Shown in pieces: positions 6,242-14,565 of a stretch of DNA of 27,364 nt (the stretch's first letter is position 1; every line of letters begins with the position of its first letter). The notes under the pieces are model-generated. The model saw only the letters and a list, made by a program, of their open reading frames with translations. It did not search any database and was not told the origin of the DNA. The stretch is from a virus: positions 1 through 27,364 of the IMG/VR virus record IMGVR_UViG_3300021963_000535, one strand, 5' to 3'. A program made the position numbers and the translations under genes.

Positions 6242-6498
6242 AGAACCACACCAAAGTCTACCTCAAAGCAATGGGCTACGACACCACCGACTGGATTCCC
6301 TGTGAGGTATGTCAAGCAACTGCGGTAGACATCCACCATCTGGAGGCTCGTGGTATGGGAGGGAGCAAACAGGCGGACACCATAGAAAACCTAATGGCTC
6401 TATGTAGGCAATGCCATAACGAGTACGGAGATAAGACCCAACACAAGGAGATGCTGAAGGCAGTCCACAACCACCACTTGTCAAAAAGGGTTATTTAG
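6238..6498 (+). CDS. HNH endonuclease
   Basis: An 86-aa protein. CEVC (C22, C25) and CRQCH (C56, C59) form the zinc-binding ribbon. DIHHLEARGMGG gives the catalytic HH at 33-34, and NLMALCRQCHNEYG gives the conserved Asn51 and final His60. This is a compact stand-alone HNH nuclease. Such genes commonly sit beside terminase genes, and in some phages the HNH protein is needed for genome packaging, which the position here (just upstream of TerS and TerL) supports. The start is ATG 6238, overlapping the previous stop (ATGA). Confidence 0.9.
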   Translation: MKNHTKVYLKAMGYDTTDWIPCEVCQATAVDIHHLEARGMGGSKQADTIENLMALCRQCHNEYGDKTQHKEMLKAVHNHHLSKRVI

Positions 6499-6520
6499 TT
6501 GAATTATACAATTCCATACA

Positions 6521-6820
6521 ATGCCATTTGAAAAAGGAGTAAGCGGCAACCCTGCGGGCAAACCAAAGGGAGCAGCAAACAAAACGACCAACAAAATACG
6601 TGAGGCATTCCAGAACCTCATTGAAGCCAACCTTGAGAATATGACCCTATGGCTAACGCAGGTAGCTGCTGATGACCCAAAGGGCGCACTTGACCTGCTG
6701 AACAAGATGGCGGAGTACACGACACCCAAGCTCGCACGGGTGGAGAACTCACACGAAGCAGCAGATGAACTCACCCAAATTAAAGTAGAGATTGTCCGTA
6801 CTCCAAGTCAAGACAAGTGA
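6521..6820 (+). CDS. terS: Terminase small subunit-like DNA-binding protein (DUF5681-type)
   Basis: A 99-aa protein beginning MPFEKGVSGNPAGKPKGAAN. This FxKGxSGNPAGRPKG signature is found in phage proteins encoded just upstream of the terminase large subunit. The rest is helical (IREAFQNLIEANLENM, DLLNKMAEYTTPKL). A small terminase function in packaging-site recognition is inferred mainly from position and the basic N-terminus. A 22-nt AT-rich gap precedes it, and it overlaps TerL by 29 nt in a different frame. Confidence 0.75.
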   Translation: MPFEKGVSGNPAGKPKGAANKTTNKIREAFQNLIEANLENMTLWLTQVAADDPKGALDLLNKMAEYTTPKLARVENSHEAADELTQIKVEIVRTPSQDK

Positions 6821-7952
6821 ACTCTTTGAAAGGAACTACACCGCCCCCACACGGATAGTAGTCAATCAAGGCGGTTCTCGTTCTGGTAAGACCTATTCCA
6901 TCTTGCAGATGCTTATTGTCATCGCAATGCAGGAGAAGGGTAAGGTCTTCTCTATTGTACGTAAGTCCCTCCCATCGCTCAAGATGACCGCATACCGTGA
7001 CTTCTTTGAGATACTGAACAAACTTGATTTGTACGATGAGGCTCGCCATAACAAGAGCGATTACACCTACACCCTAAACGGCAACCTCTTTGAGTTCATT
7101 TCGCTTGACCAACCGCAGAAGAAGCGTGGAGCAAGACGTGACTACCTATTCTGCAACGAGGCCAACGAGCTTTCTTGGGAGGACTTCTTTCAGCTCTTGG
7201 TTCGTACCACAGGCAAGATATGGATTGACTACAACCCATCAGATGCGTTCCATTGGATTTACGACCGCCTGCTGACCCGTGATGATGTAACGTACATACA
7301 AAGTACCTACAAGGACAATCCGTTCTTGGATGCCTCCATCGTGGCGGAGATTGAACGCCTCGCAACAACCGATGAAGACTACTGGCGCATCTATGGCTTG
7401 GGTGAGCGTGGTATGAGCCGTGCTACCATCTTCCAGTTTGGAGCAACAGACGTACCCACTAACGCAAGGCTCTTGTCTATGGGGATGGACTTTGGATTCA
7501 CCAACGACCCTACCGCACTCGTGGCAGTATACGAAGCAGATGGATGCCTGTATCTTGATGAGCTACTCTATCAGACAGGGCTAACCAACAACGACATTGC
7601 CAACGTGCTTACCTCGCTGGGGGTAGACCGAAGGAGTGAGGTGTATGCCGATAGCGCAGAACCCAAGTCTATTGAGGAGCTATACCGCAGGGGCTTCAAC
7701 GTAAAGCCCACCGCAAAGGGTAACGATAGCGTGAACGCTGGCATTGACATAATGAAACGCTACAAGCTATTCATCACACCACGCAGCAAGAACCTTGAAA
7801 AGGAGCTGCGCAACTACAAGTGGACAGAGGACAAGAACGGCAACCTGCTGAACAAGCCCATTGACGCATTCAACCACGCTATTGATGCCGCACGATACGC
7901 TATCTTTAGCAAGAAAAACAACCCCAACTTCGGGCGATATTCAGTACGATGA
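6792..7952 (+). CDS. terL: Terminase large subunit (packaging ATPase/nuclease), TTG start
   Basis: A 386-aa protein. Walker A is GGSRSGKT (residues 27-34) and Walker B is DYLFCNEA with catalytic Glu near 123. The RNaseH-like nuclease domain shows GMDFGFTNDP (D233), YADSAEP (D287) and PIDAFNHAIDAARYAI (D358, D365). It belongs to the Terminase_3-type packaging motors, which pump DNA into proheads and cut concatemers. In this frame a TAG at 6786-6788 closes the upstream side, and the only standard start codon before Walker A is TTG at 6792, so the start is well determined unless a frameshift joins it to TerS. The 386 aa is slightly short but complete. Confidence 0.95.
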   Translation: MSVLQVKTSELFERNYTAPTRIVVNQGGSRSGKTYSILQMLIVIAMQEKGKVFSIVRKSLPSLKMTAYRDFFEILNKLDLYDEARHNKSDYTYTLNGNLFEFISLDQPQKKRGARRDYLFCNEANELSWEDFFQLLVRTTGKIWIDYNPSDAFHWIYDRLLTRDDVTYIQSTYKDNPFLDASIVAEIERLATTDEDYWRIYGLGERGMSRATIFQFGATDVPTNARLLSMGMDFGFTNDPTALVAVYEADGCLYLDELLYQTGLTNNDIANVLTSLGVDRRSEVYADSAEPKSIEELYRRGFNVKPTAKGNDSVNAGIDIMKRYKLFITPRSKNLEKELRNYKWTEDKNGNLLNKPIDAFNHAIDAARYAIFSKKNNPNFGRYSVR

Positions 7953-8869
7953 TTTTTGTAGCAGGCAAACTGGGTGGCGTATTCTACCACCGACTCCAAG
8001 TACCATACGAAGACCTAATGCTTCGGGGTTATATGGTCAAGTTCGGGCAGCTTGATGAGCTGGACAAATACAAGGGTGCTATCACGCACCTCGTTGTCAA
8101 TCGGGGCGTAGCCACCAAGAATCACCGAGCATTCAGAGCGATGCTCAACAAGTACGGCATCAAGCTGATTCTTGACCTTGATGACTGGTGGGTATTGCCT
8201 CGCCATCACGCCAACAGGAACGCTCTTAAAACGAGCGACATCCTATGGACAATAAAGATTGCTGATGAAATCCACACGACCAATCCATTCCTCGCAGAGC
8301 ATATACAGAAGGAGAACCCATACGTCCCCATCTGGGTACTGCCTAATGCCATTGACACACGCAGGGAGCAGTGGACAGATATTGAAAAGGTAGAGGGCTT
8401 TAACGTGGGTTATATGGGTGCGTTGCACCACGATGATGATTTGGCCTACAATCGCATCAATTTGGCTGGCCTTAACTCGTACACCATTGAGTACTACAAA
8501 GCCTCGCTAAACGCTTCTAATGAGTTTGAACGGGCTGACCACACCACCTACGGCAAGTTGTACAAGCAGATTCACGTCAGTATCGCACCTCTTGCCCCGA
8601 GTACCTTCAACAAATGCAAGTCAAACCTCAAGGCGATTGAGGCTGGTTTCACCAAGACGTGCATCATTGCGCAGGATATGCACCCCTACACGCCCTTCCT
8701 AAACGAGAACAACGCCATCTTGTGCAAAGGCCCAGCCCATTGGGAGGAGGAACTCAAGAACCTTGACCCAGCAAGATGCGCTGAATTAGCAGAGCAACTG
8801 CATAAGGACGTGCAGTTCTACACCATCCAGAATATAAACGACACACGCCAGCAATGCTTCGCACAATAA
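7949..8869 (+). CDS. GT-B type glycosyltransferase (GT4-like)
   Basis: A 306-aa protein. An N-terminal Rossmann-like half has MIFVAGKLGGVFYHRL and LILDLDDWWVLP. The linker carries IWVLPNAID, a typical GT4 element before the second domain. The C-terminal half has FNVGYMGALHHDDDL and VSIAPLAPSTFNKCKSNLKA followed by EAGFTKTCIIAQDMHPY, matching the conserved donor-binding region (K..K..E.G...I.....P). It is linked to TerL by an ATGA overlap and to the tail gene by 16 nt, so it is expressed with virion genes. It may glycosylate a virion protein or a host surface glycan. The donor sugar is not predictable. Confidence 0.8.
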   Translation: MIFVAGKLGGVFYHRLQVPYEDLMLRGYMVKFGQLDELDKYKGAITHLVVNRGVATKNHRAFRAMLNKYGIKLILDLDDWWVLPRHHANRNALKTSDILWTIKIADEIHTTNPFLAEHIQKENPYVPIWVLPNAIDTRREQWTDIEKVEGFNVGYMGALHHDDDLAYNRINLAGLNSYTIEYYKASLNASNEFERADHTTYGKLYKQIHVSIAPLAPSTFNKCKSNLKAIEAGFTKTCIIAQDMHPYTPFLNENNAILCKGPAHWEEELKNLDPARCAELAEQLHKDVQFYTIQNINDTRQQCFAQ

Positions 8870-9501
8870 ACGTCCCCAGCGTATGGGCTGACATCAAGCT
8901 CAAGGACTTTCAACGCTTTATGGGAGCTAACCCCACCGATGAAACGGCTGATGATTTAGCCCTGTCCATCTTCTGCGGCATTGACAAGGATGAGCAGAGC
9001 CTGTTCCCCGTGAACGAGATTGAGGACATCAAGACCATTATGGCAGGGGTATTCATCCAGAACCCAGAGCTGCAACGCTTCGTGAAGATAGGTGGCGTGG
9101 AGTACGGATTCCATCCCAAGCTGGAGGACATCAGCATCGGTGAGTTCGTGGACTTGGAGGAGTATATGAAAGACCCCATCAAGAACGCAACCAAATGGAT
9201 GGGCATCTTGTACCGCCCCGTTACGAAGAAGGTATTGAGCCGACACGAGATAGAACCATACCATCCCGACAAGCACGATGGTGCTGCGTTTGAGGACATC
9301 ACGATGGATGTAGTGCAAGGGGCGCTGCTTTTTTTTTATCGTTTAGAGATAGGACTGCAGATATCTTCTCTGACCTATTTGAAACAACAGGTGGAACAAG
9401 AGAAGTCCTTGATGCCCGAAGTGCCTTTGGAAAGCGATGGGGATGGTACGCAGTCCTCCATCAGCTTGCTGCAGGGGCTATACAAAATCTTGACAAAGTA
9501 A
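8854..9501 (+). CDS. Tail assembly chaperone-like protein, zero-frame product
   Basis: A 215-aa protein. The N-terminal region reads VPSVWADIKLKDFQRFM, followed by an acidic region and the segment GALLFFYRLEIGLQ. The last ends over a run of nine T (9329-9337) that is an ideal slippery site. In Bacteroidota phages I recognise this family as a protein whose gene is followed by a -1-frame part, like the G/GT pair of lambda that loads tail protein onto the tape measure. The zero frame continues 55 codons past the slip site and ends ...LLQGLYKILTK, which also looks like real sequence. Position supports a tail role, although five genes separate it from the tape measure gene. Confidence 0.7.
   Translation: MLRTINVPSVWADIKLKDFQRFMGANPTDETADDLALSIFCGIDKDEQSLFPVNEIEDIKTIMAGVFIQNPELQRFVKIGGVEYGFHPKLEDISIGEFVDLEEYMKDPIKNATKWMGILYRPVTKKVLSRHEIEPYHPDKHDGAAFEDITMDVVQGALLFFYRLEIGLQISSLTYLKQQVEQEKSLMPEVPLESDGDGTQSSISLLQGLYKILTK
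9328..9338 (+). other. T9 slippery site for -1 frameshifting
   Basis: The zero-frame codons are CTT TTT TTT TAT. T9 (9329-9337) lets both ribosomal-site tRNAs re-pair perfectly after a -1 slip, and the next codon becomes TTA at 9336-9338. A weak stem, AGAGA (9345-9349) with TCTCT (9367-9371), begins 6 nt downstream and could stimulate slipping. A run of nine T also permits transcriptional slippage. Confidence 0.7.
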
Positions 9502-9596
9502 CCGAGCTGCCCTTGTATCAATGCCTGACGTGGATTACCTACGAGGCGGATAGGGCAAGACTTGAGCAGACCATATCACGACAACGTACCCGATAA
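9336..9596 (+). CDS. -1-frame extension of the tail assembly chaperone (GT-like)
   Basis: After a -1 slip at the T9 run, translation gives 86 more residues to TAA at 9594-9596, for a fusion of about 247 aa. The extension contains TADIFSDLFE, then FGKRWGWYAVLHQLAAG, then VTELPLYQCLTWITYEADRA. The WGWY and 'T.LP...CLT...YE' pattern is one I recognise from the frameshifted or second part of this family. The frame has no ATG, GTG or TTG start: it opens after a TGA near 9291 and contains none before the conserved segment. So it can only be made by frameshifting or slippage. It overlaps the zero-frame product for about 165 nt and fills the 110-nt gap before the next gene. Confidence 0.75.
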   Translation, partial: LSFRDRTADIFSDLFETTGGTREVLDARSAFGKRWGWYAVLHQLAAGAIQNLDKVTELPLYQCLTWITYEADRARLEQTISRQRTR

Positions 9597-9610
9597 GTGG
9601 TTTTCTATTT

Positions 9611-10078
9611 ATGAAGTACGGCTACTATCAAGTGTGTGAGGCTCTGCAATCAGCAGCCGAATCCGCATCATACGTCAACTCGGTAACGTGGGGCAACATC
9701 TTTGACGTTGATATGCGCAAGATGACCCTGTTCCCTCTGTGCCATATCCTCACGGGAACGGCTGAAATCCAAGAGCGCACCGTCACCTACTCCATTGACG
9801 TGCTGGTGATGGATGTGATGGACTACTCCAAGCAAGACCCGAATGTTGAGCCGTACTCGTTTCAAGGCGTAGCCCAGAAGCAAGACATCTACCATCGCAG
9901 CCTGTTCACCTTGCAAGAGATGATTGCATCAATGCGCAGGGGTGACCTATACACCGATGGCTACCGCTTGGTCAACGACCCCGTGTGCGAGCCTTTTGAT
10001 GAGGACTTTGAGAACACGCTCTGCGGATGGAAGTGTACGCTGCAGATTGAAACACCAAACCCAACCATCATCTGCTAA
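9611..10078 (+). CDS. Tail/neck structural protein, conserved in Bacteroidota phages
   Basis: A 155-aa protein with SYVNSVTWGNIFDVDMRKMTLFPLCHIL, then beta strands (VTYSIDVLVMDVMDY), a helix FTLQEMIASMRRGDLYTDGY and a C-terminal strand region FENTLCGWKCTLQIETPNPTIIC. The order VNxVTxGxIFDVDxxKxTxFPLxHI plus GxTxxxxIxxPNxxxIC is one I recognise from phage proteins placed between the chaperone and HK97-gp10-like genes. A tail-completion or neck role is inferred from position. The stop shares one base with the next ATG (TAATG). Confidence 0.65.
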   Translation: MKYGYYQVCEALQSAAESASYVNSVTWGNIFDVDMRKMTLFPLCHILTGTAEIQERTVTYSIDVLVMDVMDYSKQDPNVEPYSFQGVAQKQDIYHRSLFTLQEMIASMRRGDLYTDGYRLVNDPVCEPFDEDFENTLCGWKCTLQIETPNPTIIC

Positions 10079-10593
10079 TGGCACGGCAGACAGGCAACCC
10101 CAACCTAAAGAAGGCAGAGAACACCCGACTTGCGTTAAACAAGTTCGGGAAGTATCTGGTTGCTGAAAGCCGCAAGAACCTAACCAAGAAGAAAAAGAAC
10201 GTCACGGGCAACCTATACCAGTCACTTGCATACGAAATCACAACTGGCCCTAATAGCCTTGATTTTGACTTCTTGATGGCGGAGTATGGTGAGTGGGTAG
10301 ATAAAGGCCGTAAGGCAGGGAAAATGCCCCCATTCGGAGCGATATACGCTTGGACTGCTCGCAGACGTTTGCAGTTCAAAGACAATAGCGGCAAGTTCCT
10401 GTCGTATGCTGAAACCGCACGCAAGGTGATGATAAAGATTAAGGCCAAAGGGATTGAGCCTTCTAACTTCTACTCACGCCCTTTTCAGCTTGGCTTTGAA
10501 AAACTACCCACCGAAATACAGGAGGCATACGGACTTGACGTGGAGGACTTCCTTGAGTTCACCATCAACGCACTAAACAAAAAATACAAGTAA
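10078..10593 (+). CDS. HK97 gp10-like tail completion/neck protein
   Basis: A 171-aa, basic protein with GKYLVAESRKNLTKKKKNVT, then the signature MAEYGEWVDKGRKAGKMPPF, IYAWTARRRLQF, and IKAKGIEPSNFYSRPF. The 'Y..WVDKG' then 'W...R' and 'GI.PS.F..P' order is the usual one in phage neck or tail-completion proteins of the HK97 gp10 type, which sit at the head-tail junction. Start and stop are both joined to neighbours by 1-nt TAATG overlaps. Confidence in the exact role is moderate because the match is by pattern only. Confidence 0.65.
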   Translation: MARQTGNPNLKKAENTRLALNKFGKYLVAESRKNLTKKKKNVTGNLYQSLAYEITTGPNSLDFDFLMAEYGEWVDKGRKAGKMPPFGAIYAWTARRRLQFKDNSGKFLSYAETARKVMIKIKAKGIEPSNFYSRPFQLGFEKLPTEIQEAYGLDVEDFLEFTINALNKKYK

Positions 10594-11864
10594 TGGCTAT
10601 CACTATCACCCAGCAGCCACCGACTATCAGCTTCGCAGGTAGCCCTATGGTCTACTCGGTAAGCTCTAACAACTCTGGCAACGCAGGATTCAAGTACGTT
10701 GCTGATGTGTTCATTTGGTTTGGTGCTTCGGGTAGCGTACCTGTAAGCTACACCTACCGCCTCATCAAGCGCAAGGAATCGGTCAGCAACCTCTACGGGT
10801 ACTTTGATGTGAGCAATATCGTAAGCTCGTACCTATCGCAGACTAACATTGACCACGCAGCAGGAACGGCTACCGACAACGAGCAGACCGTCTGCAACGT
10901 ACAGGTCAAGTTCCGTGAGTATACCACCGCAGGAGGTATCGGTTCTGTTAGCGCAACAAGCAATACCATCCAAGCCTACGATGGGTACACCGAGTTCGTA
11001 GATGGCGTAAATGATACTACCACCACAGGGGTGATGACAAGCGGCAGCAGCCAGCAGTACATCCAGCTTGAGCAGGCTATGACCATCGGCATCGTGCCTT
11101 CTCTGGTCAATGGTATGCGTGTGGAGTATTCCGATGGGCAAGCAGCAGTAGTTGATGTGGCTGACTTCGGTGCGGTAAACTCTACCGACTCCACCGACAA
11201 GCTATGGTTCGTGCCAGCAGGCGTAGCCAACCTCAACGATTCGGTCATTGACCCGAAGCCAGAGGATGTTACTGACCTGCAGTACTACGACCTCTCGCTT
11301 GGTAACCTTGTCAGCACCGCTTACGCCCAACGAGTAAAGGCAGATGGAGGCACTTGCGAGGGGCTGAACTGCCTTGATGCTGAACTGCTGGAGCTGGGGG
11401 TAGATGATGCCGAGTACACCACTCGCTTCTATCCTACCTGTGAGCCACGCTATACGCCCATCACCATCGCCTACCAAAACAAGTACGGGGCTTGGGACTA
11501 CATTGTGGCCTTCAAGAAGTCGGTTGAGTCAACCCGTACCGACAAGAAGCGATACGCCACCAACATCGGAACCATAGGCAGCAGCACGTGGACATACGAC
11601 CCCACTACGGCTTCGCCTAACAAGACCTACAACAACTTCGGCACGGATAGCATCACCCTCAACACGGGCTTCTTGAACGATGGCTACAACCAGATGGTCA
11701 AAGAAATGCTCCTATCTAACTCCGTATATTTGGTGGAGGAGGAGCGATACGTTATCTTGAACGATACGCAGGTGGAGTACAAGACCAGCCTTAACGACAA
11801 TCTGGTGCAGTACACCTTCAATATGACCTACGCAGCACAAGTCAAAAACCGAGTATGGCTCTAA
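10593..11864 (+). CDS. Beta-rich tail/baseplate protein with an inserted ADGGT motif
   Basis: A 423-aa protein, Thr/Ser/Tyr rich, with repeated beta strands. The first half looks like a beta-sandwich (PPTISFAGSPMVYSVSS, RLIKRKESVSNLYGYFDVSN). Residues 244-273 carry AQRVKADGGTCEGLNCLDA, a motif also found in two other proteins of this window. It is placed just before CEPRYTPITIAYQNKYGAWD, a conserved segment of this family, so it looks like an insertion at a loop. Position between neck proteins and the tape measure suggests a distal tail or baseplate component. It overlaps the next gene by 10 nt. Confidence 0.65.
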   Translation: MAITITQQPPTISFAGSPMVYSVSSNNSGNAGFKYVADVFIWFGASGSVPVSYTYRLIKRKESVSNLYGYFDVSNIVSSYLSQTNIDHAAGTATDNEQTVCNVQVKFREYTTAGGIGSVSATSNTIQAYDGYTEFVDGVNDTTTTGVMTSGSSQQYIQLEQAMTIGIVPSLVNGMRVEYSDGQAAVVDVADFGAVNSTDSTDKLWFVPAGVANLNDSVIDPKPEDVTDLQYYDLSLGNLVSTAYAQRVKADGGTCEGLNCLDAELLELGVDDAEYTTRFYPTCEPRYTPITIAYQNKYGAWDYIVAFKKSVESTRTDKKRYATNIGTIGSSTWTYDPTTASPNKTYNNFGTDSITLNTGFLNDGYNQMVKEMLLSNSVYLVEEERYVILNDTQVEYKTSLNDNLVQYTFNMTYAAQVKNRVWL

Positions 11865-14419
11865 CGCTTCAAACATCTACTGGCTACCTTGACATCTTTG
11901 AGGATGAGGGCATCAGCGTTGACTACAACATCGCTGACCTGCGTGACCCTGCGGTCATCTTTAGCCCCATATCCAAGAGCTTCAGCGTACCAGCAACAGA
12001 CGCAAACAACCAATTCTTCAAGCACTACTACGATGTCAGCGTAGCAGGGGGATTCAACCCATACGCCAAGCAGGATGTAACGTTGTACTCGGATGACGTT
12101 ATTGTCATTGAGGGCTACCTCCAACTGCTTGACGTGGCTATGGAGCAAGGCGTACCTACGCAGTACCAAATCTTGGTGGCTGGTGAGAACGCTCGCTTCG
12201 CCCGTGAGGTAGGCGAGAAGGAACTGCGTGACCTTGACCTTGACACCTACGTGCATACGCTATCCTACGAGAACATCACCGATAGCTGGAATCTTGACCT
12301 GTTTAGTGGCGATATCATCTATGCTCCTGTTGACACCCGTGTCTTTGCATCGGATACGCTCTTTGCTCCGCAGCAGTTGTTCACCCCTATGTGGGAGTCT
12401 GACTTCTACCCAGCCATTAAGACCAGCGTGCTATTCAACCAAATCTTTGCGGATGCTGGCTATACGCTAAAGGCAGGTGAGGGTATTATGGGTGATGACA
12501 ACTTCACCGAACTCTACACCCTTTGTTACTCAAAGGATAGCCTCGTTCCTTTAGAGGCCACGTTCAACAACCGTCTTGCGCAGGTGTACTCCAGTGGCAC
12601 GTTGTCCATCCCTGACCTTACTGGCGCCTCACCGACCAAGATTGTACTCAATACGGAGGTCTACGACAACGGAAACAACTTCAACACTACCACCAACGCC
12701 TACGAGCTACCGATTGTAGGGGAGTACAAGTTCAACATTCAGGGTAACATCACCTCGCCTTCAGGCTTGTATATGTACCAAATCACGATGTACTTGGGCA
12801 GCGTTGCTATCCAAACAAAGGATGTAGTAACGGCAAGTGCATTCTCTATTGACTTTGCGCATACGTTTACCACCATCGCAGGTAGCAACCAAGTGACATT
12901 CCGCATCGGAGGAATAGAATCGGGTGGTACGCTTGGGGCTAACTGCCAGATGACGGTGATATCGGCACCCGACTTCCCATCCAACTTTGACATCACGCCT
13001 TCTATGTTCCTGCCGAAGATGAAGCAAAAGGACTTCCTCGCAGGGGTGGCAAAGATGTTCAACTTGGTATTCGTGCCGAGCAAGGAGATACCCAACGAAA
13101 TCGCAGCCTACTCGTATAGCGAATGGATTGCTGCTGGGCAGGTGGTTAACTGGAACGAGGTCGTTGACATCAGCCAACCCATCACCATCAAGCCCACTAC
13201 GGAGCTGCAGGGTAAGAGCATCAAGATGCGTATGGCGCAAGGCAACTCCCTTTTGGATGTGGCCTACGAATCAGCATACAAATATCCTCACGGAAGCGTA
13301 GAGGTAAACGACACGAACAACGAGTTCGCAGAGGGTGAGATTGTCATTGAAGCCCCGTTTGCTGCTACCATCACCAACCGAATCAATAGCAACACGACCT
13401 TTGAGGTCATCCAAATGTTTGATGGGGAAGGTAAGCCTGTGGACTCACCCCCTCGTATGTTGTACTTTTTAGGCACTAACGATACGAGCGACTACTACAT
13501 CTTTAGGGCTTCGGATGGTACGTTCCAAACGCAAAGCCAATACCCTATCTTCTCGGTCAGCAGCGGTACGTTCACGGCAACATACGGAATCCCACAACTG
13601 GAAGGCGTAAAGCCCCCGAAGAACAACCTGCTCACCGAGTACTACTCCACCTACCTGCTTGAGCTATACGCTACGGATGCGGTGATGATGGAGGTCAGCG
13701 TAGTGCTTGAACCGATTGAGGTCTTTGGCTTGAGCCTAAACGACCAAATCTACTACGATGGGGAGTACTGGAGGATTAACAAGTTATCGGGCTACAACCC
13801 CGATACGATGACTGCGAAGGTAGAGTTGTTCCGTGCCTCGTTTGTCAACTCCTCGCTATGCGCAAAGACCATCACCTCGCTGAATAACAACGGCACAATC
13901 ACCTTCAGCGGAGCAGCTACGCAGGAGTGCTGCGAGTTCTACGGCTACCGATGGGTGGACAACGCCTGCTACTGGCGCACCAGCAAGTACGTCAAGGCAG
14001 CGAGTGCTGGGTTGGTAGGATTGGAGAAAGCCCCTGTCGCTAACGTGAAGACCACTACGAGCCGCCCTACCGATACCAAATACTGGTACGAAGCAACAAG
14101 TGCCGAAGAAGATACCAATTTCAGGTGCGTGGCTTTGCATAACTACGCCACCCCTCTATTCGCAATGGAGGAAGGCGAACGACAGATTGTACGCATTAGT
14201 GCCGTATGCAGCACCTACTCGTACCAAATGGACTACTCTATTGAGCGTGGCGCAGGAGGCGATACCATCACGGCTATCAACCCAAGCATCGGTGACCGCT
14301 ACAACGTGTCAATTCAAACGGCTAATGGCTTTGCATCGTACCTACAACTGGACTATGTGGGTGGCGTAGCAGTCGCAGAAACGTGGAGCATAATGGCTGA
14401 AAGACAACAACTGCTATGA
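11855..14419 (+). CDS. Large tail/baseplate structural protein
   Basis: An 854-aa protein. The N-terminal ISVDYNIADLRDPAVIFSPI, then SKSFSVPATDANNQFFKHYY and a VIEGYLQLLDV strand, match a conserved N-terminal region of large tail proteins in Bacteroidota phages. The middle is beta-rich (residues about 230-370 resemble an Ig or carbohydrate-binding sandwich). MFLPKMKQKDFLAGVAKMFN marks a conserved helix seen in baseplate-hub-like proteins. The C-terminal part has a Cys/Trp-rich patch (ECCEFYGYRWVDNACYW). It probably sits at the tail tip and might help in host contact. The stop overlaps the next ATG (ATGA). Confidence 0.65.
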   Translation: MALTLQTSTGYLDIFEDEGISVDYNIADLRDPAVIFSPISKSFSVPATDANNQFFKHYYDVSVAGGFNPYAKQDVTLYSDDVIVIEGYLQLLDVAMEQGVPTQYQILVAGENARFAREVGEKELRDLDLDTYVHTLSYENITDSWNLDLFSGDIIYAPVDTRVFASDTLFAPQQLFTPMWESDFYPAIKTSVLFNQIFADAGYTLKAGEGIMGDDNFTELYTLCYSKDSLVPLEATFNNRLAQVYSSGTLSIPDLTGASPTKIVLNTEVYDNGNNFNTTTNAYELPIVGEYKFNIQGNITSPSGLYMYQITMYLGSVAIQTKDVVTASAFSIDFAHTFTTIAGSNQVTFRIGGIESGGTLGANCQMTVISAPDFPSNFDITPSMFLPKMKQKDFLAGVAKMFNLVFVPSKEIPNEIAAYSYSEWIAAGQVVNWNEVVDISQPITIKPTTELQGKSIKMRMAQGNSLLDVAYESAYKYPHGSVEVNDTNNEFAEGEIVIEAPFAATITNRINSNTTFEVIQMFDGEGKPVDSPPRMLYFLGTNDTSDYYIFRASDGTFQTQSQYPIFSVSSGTFTATYGIPQLEGVKPPKNNLLTEYYSTYLLELYATDAVMMEVSVVLEPIEVFGLSLNDQIYYDGEYWRINKLSGYNPDTMTAKVELFRASFVNSSLCAKTITSLNNNGTITFSGAATQECCEFYGYRWVDNACYWRTSKYVKAASAGLVGLEKAPVANVKTTTSRPTDTKYWYEATSAEEDTNFRCVALHNYATPLFAMEEGERQIVRISAVCSTYSYQMDYSIERGAGGDTITAINPSIGDRYNVSIQTANGFASYLQLDYVGGVAVAETWSIMAERQQLL

Positions 14420-14565
14420 ATATAGGTTCTTTAATTAACGCTTTGAAGGGTGACCACTACGGAATCTGCGAGGAGATTGAAATCGCAAAGGGCAAGTGGG
14501 AAGTCATTGAAAGCTGGGCAGAAGCAAAAGAGCAAATCAAAAGGCAATGGCGGTTGAGAAAGTAA
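14416..14565 (+). CDS. 49-aa hypothetical protein upstream of the tape measure
   Basis: ATGA overlap at 14416 with the previous stop, and TAA at 14563-14565 overlapping the tape measure start by 19 nt. The product begins MNIGSLINALKGDHYGICEE and continues with a charged helix (IESWAEAKEQIKRQW). The family is not recognised. It fills the gap exactly and has start coupling, so translation is likely. Small proteins in this position may help tape measure assembly, but that is only a positional guess. Confidence 0.6.
   Translation: MNIGSLINALKGDHYGICEEIEIAKGKWEVIESWAEAKEQIKRQWRLRK

Noticed and set aside
12761-13240. Long open frames on the minus strand (also 8910-9302, 10068-10448, 14837-15244, 20850-21242)
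   Set aside because: They are antisense to strong + strand genes, have low-complexity or unlikely composition, match no family I know, and no minus-strand promoter or leader accompanies them.
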